Below are positions 63,088 to 64,000 of a stretch of 64,000 bases of DNA, in pieces; positions within the stretch are counted from its first letter, which is position 1, and the number at the start of each line of letters is the position of its first letter. The DNA comes from Pseudomonas putida. Lineage in GTDB: Bacteria; Pseudomonadota; Gammaproteobacteria; Pseudomonadales; Pseudomonadaceae. The position numbers and the translations under genes are program-made. The notes beneath the pieces are model-generated. The model was not told the origin of the DNA and did not search any database. It was given only the letters and a program-made list of their open reading frames with translations. Where the stretch lies: the NCBI RefSeq assembly GCF_016406145.1, contig NZ_CP066306.1, positions 1,612,001 to 1,676,000 on the forward strand, given 5' to 3'.

Positions 63088-63898
63088 GTTGTACCGTCGG
63101 TTTCCGGGCTGCCGGAAACGGCGTTCGGCACACACGACTTCTCATGGTCGGTGCCAAGGTGCGCAAAGGGTGGCCGGGCCACCCCCGTGTCGAGCAACGT
63201 TCGGCACCAGCCGGTTTCCCAGCCTGCCGTTGTCGCGACGACGCGTCCTGTTTGCTGCGGTGCCAAGAGGCCCCTGCGGTATCTGCAGAGATATCCGAAT
63301 CGATATCCGAATCAACCCAGCAGGCCTCGTGCACTCAGTCAGGAGGAGGAATCAACCGTCAGCCGTGGACGCCCATGGGGCATCTGTTCAGGACCTTATC
63401 CGCTCGCCGGCCATTCACTGGGCCGGTGGCCGGACGCGGTGCTACACGGTCCGAGGGCTGTGCATCTCCACCCTGCACGTATCCCTGATAATTCGGGTGC
63501 TGCCGCGCGCTGAATCCGCAACGGGTTGCATTTTTCGCCAGCGCAGTTTCCGCGCTGACGCCATTCATGTCCAAGGCAGGTATTTCCGAAGCATTCGCCG
63601 TGCGTTGCGTGCAAGCGTCGGGGCGGGCAGAGGTGCAGCGAAAAGAAGCGGGTAAGCAGGTGAAACACCGCACTTGTCGTTTTTTTTCGGTCTTCTCTAC
63701 ACAGCGCTGGTGGCGATTCCAGGCAATTCGGTAAACTGGCGAAAACCCCGTAGGACGGCCTCGCGTCCTGCAGAATTGCGTTGGTCAGGGACCGGCTAAG
63801 GGCCTGGTGCCGCTGGCCTGCCGCTTTTGGCGGCGTTCGCGACTATAGCAGTAATGATTAAGTGCTTCAATTCCATAAAAAATTGTTATGATCCCTTG
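63088..63898. promoter_or_regulatory. rne-rluC divergent region with probable long rne leader
   Basis: An 811-base region without a credible gene. In E. coli the rne mRNA has a long leader through which RNase E controls its own level, and a similar leader probably occupies much of this stretch. I could not place a promoter for either gene with confidence. It holds a 12-base tandem duplication at 63290-63313 and a run of eight T's near 63683. Confidence 0.5.
63290..63313. repeat. 12-base perfect tandem duplication in the rne upstream region
   Basis: GATATCCGAATC occurs twice head to tail (63290-63301 and 63302-63313) with no mismatch. Confidence 0.9.
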
Positions 63899-64000
63899 AT
63901 GACGACCAATACCCCTCCGACTTCCGGCGTTCAGCTGATCGAAGTCGCGCCGGAGCTTGCCGGCCAACGCATCGACAATTTCCTCATCACGGCGCTCAAG
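63899..64000 (+). CDS. rluC: 23S rRNA pseudouridine synthase RluC, 5' part
   Basis: Thirty-four codons are present before the window ends: [20 protein letters not shown] then [14 protein letters not shown]. This matches the start of pseudomonad RluC, which modifies 23S rRNA at three uridines, and rluC is the usual divergent neighbour of rne. No clear Shine-Dalgarno is seen before the ATG; an ATG at 63888 ends after three codons. Confidence 0.88.
   Translation, partial: MTTNTPPTSGVQLIEVAPELAGQRIDNFLITALK

Noticed and set aside
59875-63513. A 1212-codon open frame on the plus strand opposite rne
   Set aside because: It has a low-complexity, Phe/Ala/Arg-biased composition that mirrors the GC-rich codon pattern of rne; rne itself is certain, so this is an antisense shadow.
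63860-63898. A promoter for rluC with -10 TATGAT at 63886-63891
   Set aside because: No acceptable -35 lies 16-18 bases upstream, and the start codon would be only about eight bases away.

Overview
The window looks like a chromosomal segment of a Pseudomonas of the P. putida/P. fluorescens type. The supporting evidence is a GC-rich codon bias, scattered P. putida-style REP palindromes, and a gene order that from memory matches the P. aeruginosa PA28xx and PA297x-298x regions (deaD, tpm, htpX, aminotransferase, msrB, gpx, sagS; fadE, GST, ABC-2; comEC, exbBD, lpxK, kdsB, murB, rne, rluC). All calls were made by reading the sequence; no database search was run.

Core block 1 (1-15.5 kb) holds a DUF1127 protein, a class II DAHP synthase, a spermidine synthase-like protein, the cold-shock helicase DeaD with a long leader, a YgiD-type dioxygenase, thiopurine methyltransferase, HtpX (with a sigma32-like promoter), an AlaA-type aminotransferase and an oxidative-repair group (MsrB, glutathione peroxidase, free Met-R-SO reductase). 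It also holds a SagS-like hybrid sensor kinase, a DUF815 ATPase, a membrane-anchored coiled-coil protein, and a tandem tRNA array Glu-Gly-Glu-Gly-Gly read from one strong sigma70-type promoter.

Accessory block (15.5-46.6 kb) begins immediately after the last tRNA-Gly. Its left half reads on the minus strand: an Ig-like repeat protein, a classical autotransporter, a second Ig-like protein, a probable orphan RHS tip, and a full-length RHS protein with a polyglycine linker and a hydrophobic C-terminal tip. Its centre is a plus-strand operon of six genes: a third Ig-like protein, three large mutually related proteins (841, 761 and 961 aa), a small secreted four-cysteine protein, and a second RHS protein that stops before the RHS core. 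The three large proteins share an N-terminal module that I tentatively compare with P47/OrfX TULIP proteins, and each carries two Ig-like 'G-x-Y-x-P' repeats. No TcA or TcB component, integrase, transposase or immunity gene is recognisable. This is my candidate for an undescribed secreted-toxin or host-interaction system. A four-gene chaperone-usher fimbrial operon closes the block.

Core block 2 (46.6-64 kb) holds a small conserved protein, FadE, a GST, an ABC-2 exporter pair, a DUF2062 protein whose tail is antisense to the exporter, and ComEC. A tightly overlapping operon exbB-exbD-lpxK-Trm112-like-kdsB-LMW phosphatase-murB follows. Last come rne on the opposite strand, with an expanded Arg/Glu/Pro repeat, and the start of rluC.
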